Assembly: GCA_032871835.1 (NCBI GenBank)
Contig: CM065296.1
Coordinates: 3,358,001-3,422,000 of the forward strand
DNA: 64,000 nt
Direction of reading: 5' to 3'
From: Dipteronia dyeriana
Taxonomy: Eukaryota > Streptophyta > Magnoliopsida > Sapindales > Sapindaceae
Under the pieces are notes generated by a model that searched no databases, was not told where the DNA came from, and was given only the letters and a program-made list of their open reading frames with translations. The translations under genes were made by a program, and so were the position numbers. Position 1 is the stretch's first letter, and each line of letters begins with the position of its first letter. This document shows positions 24,565-36,005 of the stretch, piece by piece.

Positions 24565-26345
24565 ATGGATACGGTGACTGGTGTGATAATACACTACGGT
24601 GGACATTGGAAGGATAACCAGTTCATTGGTCTGAATTCTTTTGCATGTTGTATAATGAATAAGGTGAAAGAATTATACATTGAATTGACAGAAAAGATAT
24701 ACCACCGGATCGGTGTCAGTAGCGACAGATTTGAACTGAAGATAAGTTCACAGCTTAAAATGGAGGCTGGGAGCTTTACATTATCTATTTCAACTGACGA
24801 TGATGTAATTTGTGTGCTTACTCATAAGCAATCGCAATGGCCTGACATTCATGTCGAAGTGATCGATAAATCTGTACCACCTGCAAATGTATTTCAAACT
24901 CCAACAAAGGCAGCACATATAACAATCAATGTAGCATGTATACCATCTCCTTTTAAACCTACTGATCAACACTCCCCAACCAGTACTCCATATTACAAAT
25001 CAGTGAGCGGCAACAACCAACCGCTCGGGTCTATGCCTTCACCTGTATTTATATCTAGAGATGGTGGTCAGGAGACTTCAGCATTAACTAACCAGAAGGC
25101 AAAAGTGGATGACAGGAATGTTTGTGAAACCGCCGATAGATAGGATGAGTATGGTATCGGTAGTTATACTATTGATGATCCTAAAGATCTTCCGAATGTT
25201 GCTCCATGTTGTGGGAAAACGACAACGTTTGATAGAGAAGCACAAACACTTCTACACTTATGGCATCACGGTGGACAATACGAGGGTCAGAATTGTACTC
25301 AATTCAAGCTGTTTGATCAATGGACTGTTTTGAAGACCGAGACCGAGGTCCATTATACAAAGGACAGATTTTCAAGGACAAGAAAACATTGAAGTATGAT
25401 GTAGGGATGTATGCACTAAGAGAGAGGTTTGAGTGGAAGATTAAGTGATCGAAGAAGACAAGATTCGCAACAACATGTAAAAATAGTAAATGTGAATGGG
25501 TTATTGGAGCAGGGAAACTGAAAAATGGGACTTATTGGCATGTTAAGTCCATTGTTAAGAAGCACACTTGTATTAATGATGACAACTATAATATGCAGTT
25601 CAGTCGAGTAAGTTCTTTTGTAATAGGGAACTGTTTGCAAGAAAAATTTCTGATCCAGGATGCACCATCCGTCCTAAAGATATTATTACTAAAGTGAGGG
25701 AGCAGCACGACATTAATCTAAAGTACAACAAAGCCTACAGATCGAAGAACCACACTTTGAATACGGTATTCGGTGATCTTGGGAATCCTTTAAAAGGTTG
25801 TCGGAATTCTTTTACATGTTGGAACAATCCAACCCTGGACCGTAACTAAGATTGAGACCGACTCAGAAAATCGGTTTGCATATGGATTCATGTCACTTAG
25901 GGCTTCTATAGCGGGATTCAATGAAGTTATTAGGCCGGTTATCGTCATCGATGCTACCCATTTGAAGGCTAAGACCAGGGGGTGTTTTATTTGTTGCGGC
26001 ATGTAAGGACGGAAATGAGATGATATACCCTTTGGCATTTTGGTTTGCAAATTTTGAATGCACCGAGTCATGGACATGGTTCTTGAGTCAACTACGCAAT
26101 GTGATAGTGGATCCCAAACGTGTGATGATAATTTCGGATCGACACACAGGTATCATTGGTGGGATGACAGAAATTTTCCCTGATGCAACACATGGGTTTT
26201 GTGCATACAACTTAGCACAAAATTTGAGAAAAATGTGCAAGCAGCGAGATGATGTGATTAAGCTTTAATACCATGATACTTATACGTATTGTATCGAGGA
26301 ATTTGAACGTGAAATGGCTGAGTTGAAAGATACCCATCGTAAGTG
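24565..26345 (+). pseudogene. Mutator-like (mudrA-type) transposase, pseudogene
   Basis: The 192-residue opening frame begins MDTVTGVIIHYGGHW, probably just after a splice acceptor (TTTTCAAG), and looks like the PB1-like N-terminal region of plant MULE transposases. After an in-frame TAG at 25141-25143 the same frame continues to 25391; shifted frames then show the MuDR DNA-binding region (YKGQIFKDKKTLKYDV, TCKNSKCEWVIGAG, HVKSIVKKHTC) and the MULE catalytic core (VIVIDATHLKAKTRG, ACKDGNEMIYPLAFW, VMIISDRHTGI, HGFCAYNLAQNLR). Several frameshifts and stops rule out function. Similarity stops near 26345, where AT-rich repeats begin, so the C-terminal zinc knuckle is missing. Together with the Ulp1-type pseudogene at 30598-33281 it may represent one MULE of the class that carries both genes. 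Confidence 0.85.
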
Positions 26346-27410
26346 CTACGATAATCTAATTAGATTACGGGCTTAAAAGGTTTTTTTTCGGGCTTAAAAA
26401 GATTACCCCTATTCATAGTCTAATTAGATTATGAGTTATTATCCCAAATTAGGGTATGACATACCAATATATAAAATAGTATGATCCAGTAAAATAATAA
26501 AATAAAAAAGGTTGGTCGATACAGTTATATAATCCCGGGCTCAAAAGATTGATTCCCGGGCTTACAATATGAATTCTTGGGACTAAAATAAAATACACCC
26601 ATTGAGAGCCTAATTTATTTAGGAGACATTATGCAAAGCAAGGGCATGACTTACAAACATCTAAACAATCACTATCAATAACAGTAATAATAAAAATGAT
26701 AGAACATATATAGAGAATTTCAGGCTCAAAAGATTAAGAACTGGACTCATTGAATTGTTTTCCAGACTTAAAATGAAATAACCCTTTGAGAGTGTAATTC
26801 ATTAATTTAAGTTAAATTATCCAAAGTAAGGGCATAACATACAAAGAAAACTCTAGGGTTCACCATTTTCTCCTAATTCAAAAGAAAATGCAGCTTATAG
26901 AATAGATGTAGTGATGTATAGATGTAGAGATGTAGATTTGTGTCTAAAATTATTTTTTAAAAAAAGAATGAAGATTAGTACCTGTAGATTTGGCAACCAG
27001 GGGAAGGAGAAGTTGATAGTGAAAGTGGAAACTTAAGTAGAGAAAATAAAAGTGATGATAATATGACTTTTTGGGTGGTCTTTGTTAGGGATCTAGGGTT
27101 TTAGATGATAGTGGGACACAACTGTTTTAATACACAATAAGGGCATGACATACCAATATATCCCTAAATAATATATAAAATTAAGCTAGAAAATGTAGTT
27201 CCAGAAATCTGGGCTCAATAATATGAACTGGGCTTAAAAGATTGATTTTCGGGCTTAATATTTTAAAAATCGGGCTTAAAAAGATTAACCCTATTCAGAG
27301 TCTATTTAGATTACGAGTTATTATCCCAAATTAAGGTATGACATACCAAAATATAAAATAGTATTATCCAGTAAAATGATAATAAAAAAAGGTTGGTCGA
27401 TACAGTTACA
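26346..27410. repeat. GGGCTTAAAA-type dispersed/tandem repeats
   Basis: Repeated phrases CGGGCTTAAAA, CGGGCTCAAAAGATTGAT, GATTACGAGTTATTATCCC and AAGGGCATGACATACC recur with a spacing of about 190-250 bp. One block (26395-26527) is nearly identical to 27288-27412 and partly to 30525-30598. The family continues at 30328-30598 and 33690-34345. No ORF is supported. It may be subterminal sequence of the surrounding Mutator-like element. Confidence 0.65.
27087..27410. repeat. Left direct repeat flanking the Athila-like fragment
   Basis: From AGGGATCTAGGGTTTTAG to GGTATGACATACC this is almost identical over about 270 bp to 30328-30598 in the same orientation. The two copies bracket the retroelement piece at about 27490-30325. 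Confidence 0.8.
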
Positions 27411-27533
27411 ATATCAAAAGTAGGATAGTCATATCATGTGAGAAGTCTCTCGTGGATATCATGTGAAATATCAGAAATTGCTTTCGAAGCATAACGAAAG
27501 AAAACAAGTCTAGCTAAACCAATCAGAACGAAA

Positions 27534-29099
27534 CTAGTAATGTGGTGGTGGTGGTGGCCATGAGGATCCGGGCATCGGTTCTTTCCCCTTCCACCCGGGT
27601 GTTGCTGTTGCTCTGTCCTCTGCTTTCTTTCTCGATATCTCCATGACGGTCTGGACAATAGCCTCATCATCTGATACTACTGGTCCGTCGGTCGAGTGAA
27701 CTGGAAATTGAGGCTGAAATCCTGAATCGAAAGCCAAACCCGTACTCTGGATCTATGGGTACAGAGGTCTGTAACCTGGAAATTAATGTGGAGGCTGGTA
27801 TCTAGGAGCTGGATATGGATGACATGGGTATGGAACCGTCTTTATTTCTCTCTCATATGGCAGTAGATGGAGCTCTTGCCTCAAATCTGTAATGTCCTAT
27901 CTAAATCCTGCATCTACCATATCTATCTTAGCCATCATCCGCTGTTCCATCCACTGCATATGCTGAAGGATTGAGTGCTAGGCATCTCCAATGGTATTTA
28001 CATTTACTGTAGCTGCATCAGCCTGCTGTCCTCTGGAGAGTTTGGTAGTTGCTAGCAATCGCTCCAAAGCGGGGACGGAACTATCATCTTCAGGCACCCT
28101 CTCATCATCAACATCATATGCCTGCTCATCGTGATTGGACTCCAGATCCTCTTCATCCAACTGATTTGAAACTACTCTTCCCCTATTTTTCTTTGGTCGG
28201 CTGCCCTCTCCTCTGTCGGGTCTTGCCAAACCTCTTCCTAGAAATAGTGAATAGCATGTGCGGATTCCAAAATCAGGCCCAGTCTCAATGAACTCATCAG
28301 AAGACATATCTACACCCGCCTCCTGGCAAAAAAATGTGATAAGGCAAGGAAACACCATAGCTTCTTTCCCTGTGATGTCCCTTGCTGACTTGTGAATCTC
28401 CATCTTTACAATCACCCCCACATCTAAAGGGTGCCCATGTTTAAGGCAGTAAATCAAGGTGGCCTCATAAGCCACCATAGTACGATGTTCGTATGGCCTC
28501 AACGAATGGGAAATAAAGATGTGCCAGAAAGCTATTTCCATAAGCAACCTTTTCTACTTAATCGGGTTGGACCTGGAATTCCAAAACTCCATCGGTTGAG
28601 CTACCAAACTGTTGGCCAGGTCAATGTTCATTCTAGAGAAAATTTAAAACCTCGGAACCCCCTTAAACATGGCAACTGTGTGTGAAAGTTCTGTCATGTA
28701 ATGCCTGTTAATGTCCCCAGAGTTAATACGGACTTCCCTACCACGAACCAAAACCAAAATTCCCAAGCTGTAATTCTTCTCAATTATCCCTGTATAAAAT
28801 TCTTTAACAATCTGAGGGCAATATTTCACAGGCCTCTGAACAAAAGTGCCCCAACCTTAAGCTTCAACCATCCCAGGGATCGGAGTCTCATGCAATTCGG
28901 TCAAGTTGATTCCCCTCTCAGGTATAAACTTCTTCCTACTAAACTTCGCTATCCTGGCTGGGAAATTGGGGTTTTCTGCATAAGGTGGAATTTACCCCCT
29001 TCCTTTGTCTTGACCCCTTCTCGACCTTCCCATATGGCTGGAATCCCCGGTTTCAGTTCGACTGGAATCTACCCTAGCAGTTTGCTTGGTTCTAGCCAT
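27534..29099 (-). pseudogene. Extra ORF of an Athila-like retrotransposon (copy A), pseudogene
   Basis: Paralog of 57311-58877. The ATG at 29099 begins MARTKQTA; recognisable segments include KYCPQIVKEFYTGIIEKN, LVRGREVRINSGDINRHY, FWHIFISHSLRPYEHRTMV, KSARDITGKEAMVFPCLI, an acidic stretch (DEEDLESNHDEQAYDVDDE), ALERLLATTKLSRGQQADA and a proline-rich C terminus WPPPPPHY. This arrangement resembles the plant 'putative transposon protein' domain (Pfam Transposase_32 type, from memory) that sits downstream of integrase in Athila-type Ty3/gypsy elements; its function is unknown. Frameshifts near 28830 and 28600 and stops after IGDA and DAGFR disable it. Upstream (29100-29590) is AC-rich non-coding sequence shared with copy B. 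No integrase accompanies this copy. Confidence 0.75.
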
Positions 29100-29639
29100 T
29101 GCACTTCTCAATAACAACTGTGTCGCTTCAAAAGAGGATCAAACAATTGGTACACCTTCGCACAATTTAACAACCCCAGTAATCCGATACACCACGGATG
29201 CCACCAAACACCACAACAATCACAAGTATGCAAAACAATCCTATTCAAGCATTCAACACAAAATAATCCTGAATTTTACCCCCAATTATGCCCTAGTTCA
29301 ACTAAATTCAACCAATTTCACTCTCAACCCCTCCAAAAACACAAAATCAATACAATATAAACTCCACCAACTTCACAAACCAAAACCAAGCCTTCAATTC
29401 ACACAAATATGCAGGCAATTTTATCAACCCCCAAACAATCCGAAATTCCTCCAAACAACCCTAGACATATAAAAGATGAAAGGACTAGGATTTGGGACTA
29501 ACAAGGGCTAAAAACAAGTGAAAAGAAGAAGAAAATACCGATTACGTGGGTTGGAAGTCTTCGACGTCGCGTGGAGGAAGAAGAGGTCGCAGTTGGATTT
29601 TGAAAAGTGTGGTGACGAACTGTCCTCTATGAACTGTTG

Positions 29640-30150
29640 CTTTTATATTGAGTGATTGTCACGGTCGCAGTGTCACGGTCTTCTATGGCGGAAACCCAGA
29701 TCGAGACACAAAGGCCTTTTCGACATATCACTGGTTTCTGGTGTCGCGGTTGTGCAACCACACGACAGTTAGGGGGACATGTCGAGCAAAAGCAATCCCT
29801 AGAATTTGTCGTGTGGTTTTGTCGTGGTCTTCCATGACGAAAACCCAGACCGTAACACACCGCTTTTTCGTCATAGCCCTGGTTTCTAGTGTCGCGGTTG
29901 TGCAACCACGCGACAGTTGGGGCGACATGACGAGCGTCAGCAATCCCTAGAATTTGTCGAGTGGTTGTGTCACGGTCTTTCATGACGAAAACATAGGCCG
30001 CGACATACCGCTTCCTTGCTCGTTTCATTATCGCGTTTGTGCATCAGCGACACACCAGCGACACCTTAGGTGACATCAACTCTTTGATTTTGTAGTGTGG
30101 AATGGTCGCGGTCGTGCATGACGACATCATGACTGCGACATACCTGGAAA
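29640..30150. repeat. GC-rich palindromic tandem modules, site 1
   Basis: About three units with a period near 150 bp, starting near 29668, 29818 and 29967. Each carries GTCACGGTC or GTCGTGGTC, then CCATGACGAAAACCCAGACC and CGCGACACACCGC, so the GTCGCGG/CCGCGAC ends of a unit can pair. Between them lies GTGTCGCGGTTGTGCAACC. Related modules occur at 54840-55140 and 59400-59750. They stand out strongly from the AT-rich surroundings. Confidence 0.8.
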
Positions 30151-30327
30151 ATTCCTCCTTAATGCCATTAAGTGTTCCAAAGTGCCTAATTTGCACACAT
30201 ACTCAACAACAAACATATCAAGGGCATTTTCTTAAAAAAAATATGGGTGGGGAAAGCTTAAATTGAGCTACTAGACTTGTATGCAAAATGAAAAAAATCA
30301 CCCCCAAACCTATGTTTTTCCACACCT

Positions 30328-30598
30328 TTAGGGATCTAGGGTTTTAGATGATAGTGGGACACAACTGTTTTAATACACAATAAGGGCATGACATACCAAT
30401 ATATCCCTAAATAATATATAAAATTAATAGCTACAAAATGTAGTTCCAAAAATCCGGGCTCAATAATATGAACCGGGCTTAAAAGATTGATTTTCGGGCT
30501 TAATATTTTAAAAACCAGGCTTAAAAAGATTACCCCTATTGAGAGTCTATTTAGATTACGAGTTATTATCCCAAATTAAGGTATGACATACCAAAATA
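30328..30598. repeat. Right direct repeat flanking the Athila-like fragment
   Basis: Direct copy of 27087-27360. Its right end at 30598 is also the point where the DUF1985/Ulp1-type pseudogene is broken. Confidence 0.8.
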
Positions 30599-33281
30599 TT
30601 TTAGGCATTGGATCAGTCCATGGGCTCCCAAGAAACCTTGACCGCTTTCGAATCCTAATCTTATCTTGATCCTTGTATTCAACATTAGGGTCAGCCTTGT
30701 CAAGAGCTAGCACACTTTTGTCACTGTTGGGAACCAACATGTTCACCGCCAGAGATGGGTAATCATCGACAACTATCCTTTGAACTTGAACCTGAACATT
30801 TGACAGTAGCACATGCTGCTGTGTGGCAAGTAGAATAGAATTGTTGATCTCATCCATTTCAGTTGGGTTGAATAACACATGTTCAGCTAATACCTGCACC
30901 CAGAATATTTAGTATATATAATACAAGGGATACAAAGACAAATATATGCATACCACATATACATGAGGTTGCTCCTCTCCAATATTCAGGTTTGTGGTTG
31001 GAATATCACTCTTGACCGGTTCGACATCGTTGTTAGGATCTTAAATTTATAAACATATTTATTTAGGGTTAAATGGGGCACGAAAACTTTACAATCATGA
31101 AATATGCATTGTTTATAAAGTAAGTGCATAATACCAACAAATAAGAGAAACAAATGAAGAAAGAAGCATAAAAGGGAGAAAATATGAACAAATAACAGTG
31201 TAGAAAATGTTCTATTTTGAAGTCATATAAGACATGTTAACATAATCCATAATAAGTTTCATGTACCTGAGCCACTGCGTCTGAAACGACACTCGCTTCC
31301 ATTTTGGCATTCAAAGCAGTTTTGGCCACATTGGCATCAGGATCCTGCGATGAAGCTTCTCCTGAACCCTTAACTAGAACATCTGTGTTGTCTAGTTTGG
31401 CATCAAAAATTTGGTTGGAAGTCACTCTTATCTAGTTTGGCATCGACTCCGGTGTCGCCTAGAAAATCAGGCATTTCAGAATCAACAGCGAATGGAACAT
31501 CACTATTTACAACTCTTGACTGTAAACCACTCTTACCATATTCTTCTAATTATGATTTTTCACCCGATCCGATGTGACTTGATGTATGAATATGTTGTTC
31601 GAATGTTACCACCACAGTTGTATCTCTAACCTTGTGCAATGCCGCCATTTCTTCTCTAATACTTACGAATTTGACTTTACAGAAGGCAGTTATCGGTTCT
31701 TCACTTTCCTTAAATTTTGCTCCACATTAAGCAATCATCCGTTCTTCACATTCCTTAAGCAGTACAACCATAACTGAATAGAGTTCATCTATATTGGACG
31801 ACACTGAAGTCTGAATTTTAGACTGCAAATCAAAAAATATGTAAGTTCCCAAAATTACAATACATCACATGTAACACAATACTAAAACGAAGGTGATACC
31901 TTCGGAGTTTGAAGTTCTGCCTTAGGGGGGGAAAGTTGCTTCTTAGCTGGGGGTTCTGATATTGAGTTTGAAGATCTCAGGACCGATGTTGTTCTTAGGT
32001 GGTTGGAAAAAGCAGCATCTCCATCATTGATATTTACGGGATCTTCCAATTTCTCATCTCGGTCCTCATCAGAACCAACATCCTCTTCATCATTAATTAC
32101 ATCTTCAACCTCTACCACATTACCCTTGTGTAGTAGTTTTCCACACGCATAGTCCGGGTCCAATGACTTATAGTAATCCGTCTCCAATTCATTCGGGTCA
32201 ACTTCCCAATTTACCAATGATATCTGCATTTAGGAAACAAACAATGTTATAGCCTAAACTTATATTCACTAATAACATTTATGTAATATACAATTTTATA
32301 TATTGCAAGAGACGAGAGAAAAATTAATGAAATACACACCCCCCCTGATGTGAACTTGTTTTCGATCTTCACGGCTTTTTTATTGAAATTCCAATTGTTT
32401 GTCCTTGGAAACCCCGAGCCAATTCGTGTACCGACGACATTTGTCAACCGTGGTATAGTCTCAATGGCCCATACCTATACAATAACAATAATCAAACAAC
32501 TTTTTTACAAATATTTTTATGTATTCTTGAAAGGATCATAAAATAAGATACGCATACCTGAAATGCTAGAGCAAATCCGTGTATGTTGTATGTATAAGGC
32601 TTTTTCCCTCTCAGTCTTTGAAGTCGTTTCTCAGTTGAAGAGTGAAGCGAAAACAATGTTATACTGAAGATATATGTTCCCCACAAAAATTTTGTAAAAG
32701 CTTGTTCATTATCAGCTAAAGCTATCAACCAACCCTGTATGGCGCTCCTTTGGTCATCTTTGCCAAAAAATTGGCATACCATTAAGATGTACGCCATCTT
32801 TAACAAGTGTTCACCGTCTGCTTCCGTTCCTTATGAAAAAAATGCTTTCCAAGACTTCTGGTGTCGGCATATGTTTGAAATATTTTGTATAAAAATAAAC
32901 CTCGACATCAGGTTTCATCTTTAAAAACCCTTCTGGCATCACGCCCATTTTCAACCCACTACATACACAAAACTGTTCTTTGCCGAAACAAACTTTCTTC
33001 TGTCATAAGCCGAACCACATTCCATCCTCTCTTCCTTTCGGATGAATAATCTATTTTTTAAGAAGGTTATAAATAAGCATGCCGTGAACTACAATGGGTT
33101 GTGGCAAATCCAAATAATGCCCAAAAGGTCCATTCATAAACCTTTCTAACATTCCACACTTACTAAGGACATCTTTAACAACTTGAATAATCTGACATTT
33201 GCTATTACTGTTTATTCTTGAGCGAACCCATGTATTATGGTCTGGGAACTGCTAATGTTTGTCGTTAGGATCCTTAGGCAT
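30598..33281 (-). pseudogene. DUF1985/Ulp1-type transposon protein, protease end missing
   Basis: Six exon-like blocks with GT-AG borders can be followed on the minus strand: 33281-32558, 32474-32340 (after an 83-bp intron), 32223-31900, 31822-31267, 31039-30954 and 30893-30598. The first reads FGHYLDLPQPIVVHGMLIYN, EDGMWFG, CVCSGLKMGVMPEGF, then in another frame FFGKDDQRSAIQGW, FLWGTYIFS and YTYNIHGFALAFQ, which is the DUF1985 domain; VWAIETIPRL follows the first intron. Later exons are acidic and low in conservation, ending KRSRFLGSPWTDPMPK, the segment that normally precedes an Ulp1 (SUMO-protease-like) catalytic domain. That domain is absent because homology stops at 30598. Stops in exon 1 (at 33267-33269 and near 33070), a frameshift near 32830 and a stop in the 31822 exon show decay. 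It lies convergent to the mudrA pseudogene. Confidence 0.75.
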
Positions 33282-33689
33282 CTGGTTACCAACAAAACAA
33301 AGAAGTGTCAAAATAAGAAGGAGACTTGAAACTAGCCGTGACGAATAATATGATTAGTATGAAGCAAAAAATGAAATAAATAGTCAACCCAATCACTTAA
33401 AGGAATCTCAAGAGTTTAAAGATCAAGTTTGGAAAATGAAACTCATGCTACAAATATGATTGCACAAAAGTAACAGGCATTATGAACAGAACAAGACAAA
33501 ATACTAGAAGCATCAACTCGAGACAAACAAAATTATATAAAACTACACATCATATACAATTTTGTCATTTGCAAGGGCTTTTTAATGCCTTATAAACCAA
33601 TATTCGACAACGAACTACAAAACAGGGTTACCAATATAAGAAACCTATTTAAAGAATCACCAACAATATGGAAACAAATACTTAAAACA

Positions 33690-34295
33690 TTGTATGATTG
33701 TACTGGGCTCAAAAGATTAAAACCCAGGCTTGAAAGATTGATCCCCAAGCTTACAATAATATGAACCGGGCTTAAAATAAAATACGACCATTGGGAGTAT
33801 AATTAATTTAGGAAACATTATCCAGCGTAAGGGCATGATATACAAATATCAAAACAAGCATTATCCAGTACAATAATAATAACAATAACAATAATAGTAA
33901 TAATTCAACACATACAGAATCTCGGGCTAAAAAGATCAAGAAACAGGCTCATACGATTGTTTTCCGGGCTCAAAGGACGAAGAACCAGATTTAAAATGAA
34001 ATACCCTCATAATGAGTCTAATTTAATGAGACACAATCTAAAGTAGGTGCATGACTTACAAAAATCTAAACAAACACTATTACAGTAATGTAATAATAAT
34101 AATAATAACAATACTAATAATAATAATAATAATAATAATAATAGTGTAGTAATGTCAAGTGAGAACTTAATTACCGGGCTTAAATGATTAAAACCATGGC
34201 TCAAGAGAATGATTACCTGGCTTAAAATGAGATATCCCCATTATGGGTCTAATTTAATTAGGAGACATAATCTGAAGTAGGTGCATGACTTAAGT

Positions 34296-34344
<49 letters not shown>

Positions 34345-34345
34345 G
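33690..34345. repeat. Tandem repeats of the GGGCTTAAAA family with AAT microsatellites
   Basis: Three units of about 215-250 bp start near 33707, 33923 and 34172. Each runs GGGCTCAAAAGATTAA, CGGGCTTAAAATAAAATAC, GAGTCTAATTTAATTAGGAG and GGTGCATGACTTAC, then ends in an (AAT)n run (about 33870-33905, 34086-34142, 34294-34345). A further fragment is near 34500-34570. No coding sequence. Confidence 0.75.
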
Positions 34346-34569
34346 TTACTCCATACACTTAATGTGGTTATGACATTAAGTTATGAGTTGTGCACTTGGT
34401 CTTCTTAAATCGCTTTCAAATGCGGGATCTAACACCATATTATAGTCAAATCATGTAAGAACTCACCCGCGGTGTCGGAAAAATACAATTTAATCAAAAA
34501 CTTAATTATCAGGCTCAAAAGATTGATTCTTGAGCTTACAATATTAAGAACCCGAGCTCAAAATAGGTC

Positions 34570-35660
34570 TTAGAATTTTTTTAAAACCAAAGTATTGAAG
34601 TAAATAACATTTGGAATTGAATTGTGAAGTGAATTTCGTATCCCTTTTATGAACACAAAGGACATGCCGACATGGGCATGTTCAAGTATGTCACTTGTGA
34701 GATGTCATGGTGATTTAGGCTGTCAAAACAAACTTATAATTACAACTAATGTATACCTCATAAGACCACAAGGCCCACGAGAACCCAAAGGACCACACAA
34801 AAAAGTAACATGCATTATAAGAATCTTAAAAGTATCTACTGTGGACTATCAAAAAATGAAACGCGAGTATTAATTGATAATTGGATACAAAGGTCAAAAA
34901 TTGTGTCTACAAAGACTAACAAAAAGCATCCACCTAGGCAAAGGATAAAACGATGAATCCACATGTTCTCTAAAGTATATCTTGCTCATATCTTCACGTT
35001 CAGTTCAAGCTTTAACCTCACTTTTCCAACAAACTGCCAAGAGCTCTACATCAGATCACAGAGCCCAAAAACCTATCAAAACAAGAAGAAGTTATGTTAA
35101 TATTGAGCAGGATATACCTATCAAAACAAAACAATGTTCTGTTAACAACTACCAAAAACACAAAAAATAACCCAAAAAAAAGTGAAAAAAAAAACAGAGC
35201 AGTTCTAAAACTATCAAGAGGAACAAAAATCCTAACATTCAAGCTATTTAGCCTTAAAAGTTGATGTAAAAAATATTGAAACGGAAACTCAGATGAGAAA
35301 CAAACACATAACCAGACTTGATGTAACTTATAAGTAAGTCGTCAACTATATGTTAATGTTATTAGTGGAATGGTATTGATTGATGGATCGAGAAGAATTA
35401 TTGAAGTGGGATGGTGGTTTTAATCCTCATGGCAAAGACACATAAACAATTTGTGTAAGTTGTCAACTATATGTCAATTTTTTGGGGCTAGGAATTACAC
35501 ATTCAATTAGTAATTCAATACCCAGCTAGCAAAGCTGTTTTCAAGAGAATAATCAACTATCTAATTATCTTTGTTTCGAAAACACCCCAATAAAATTGCA
35601 CAGACCACCAAATAAGAGAAAAAGCTTAAAGTGTGCCCTAATTACCACAATTCAATAATA
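34570..35660. other. No gene recognised
   Basis: AT-rich sequence with A-rich ORFs (for example 34982-35170) of low complexity. No similarity or structure I can support. Confidence 0.5.
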
Positions 35661-35661
35661 A

Positions 35662-36005
35662 AAAGCAATTTTTTTTTAACAATGACATTTTATTAACACA
35701 ACCGGAGAATTACAAGGCAACAAGATGCCAACCAGCCACAATAACCAAGAGAGACTCGGCCCTCAGCAAAGACAAGCCAAACAAGACAAAGATCACCACA
35801 AAAAACGTACCAAAAACAGAGCAAAGTACAACCAAAAGCCTCGTAGGCAAACCTCGATCCAAAAGCAACAAGAACAGAGACAAAGAAAGACAGAAAACAT
35901 AGCTGCTGAAAAACAGAAGAGCTGACCATAGAAACAGGAAACAACTCAGAAATCCCCCCACGGCTCAGAAACAGGAAACAACTCAGAAACAGGAAACAAT
36001 AGTGA
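35662..36005 (-). mobile_element. LINE-type 3' end fragment
   Basis: On the minus strand the segment ends TTGTAATTCTCCGGTTGTG, TTAATAAAATGTCATTGTT and then a run of nine A, the typical form of a plant L1-type 3' UTR with poly(A). It is severely 5' truncated and holds no reverse transcriptase. Its 5' edge abuts the broken copia pol and contains a short direct repeat (CTCAGAAACAGGAAACAA twice, about 35943-35998). Confidence 0.5.

Noticed and set aside
29627..30028. 133-residue minus-strand ORF and three overlapping ORFs
   Set aside because: They follow the GC-rich tandem modules in several frames on both strands; repeat-driven, no family similarity.
33690..34345. CRISPR-like repeat array
   Set aside because: Units are long, imperfect and without unique spacers, and the genome is a plant; tandem satellite with microsatellites.
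35693..35961. Two 83-residue hydrophobic minus-strand ORFs and a basic plus-strand ORF
   Set aside because: Shadows of the LINE 3' end; the three overlap and none has a recognisable motif.
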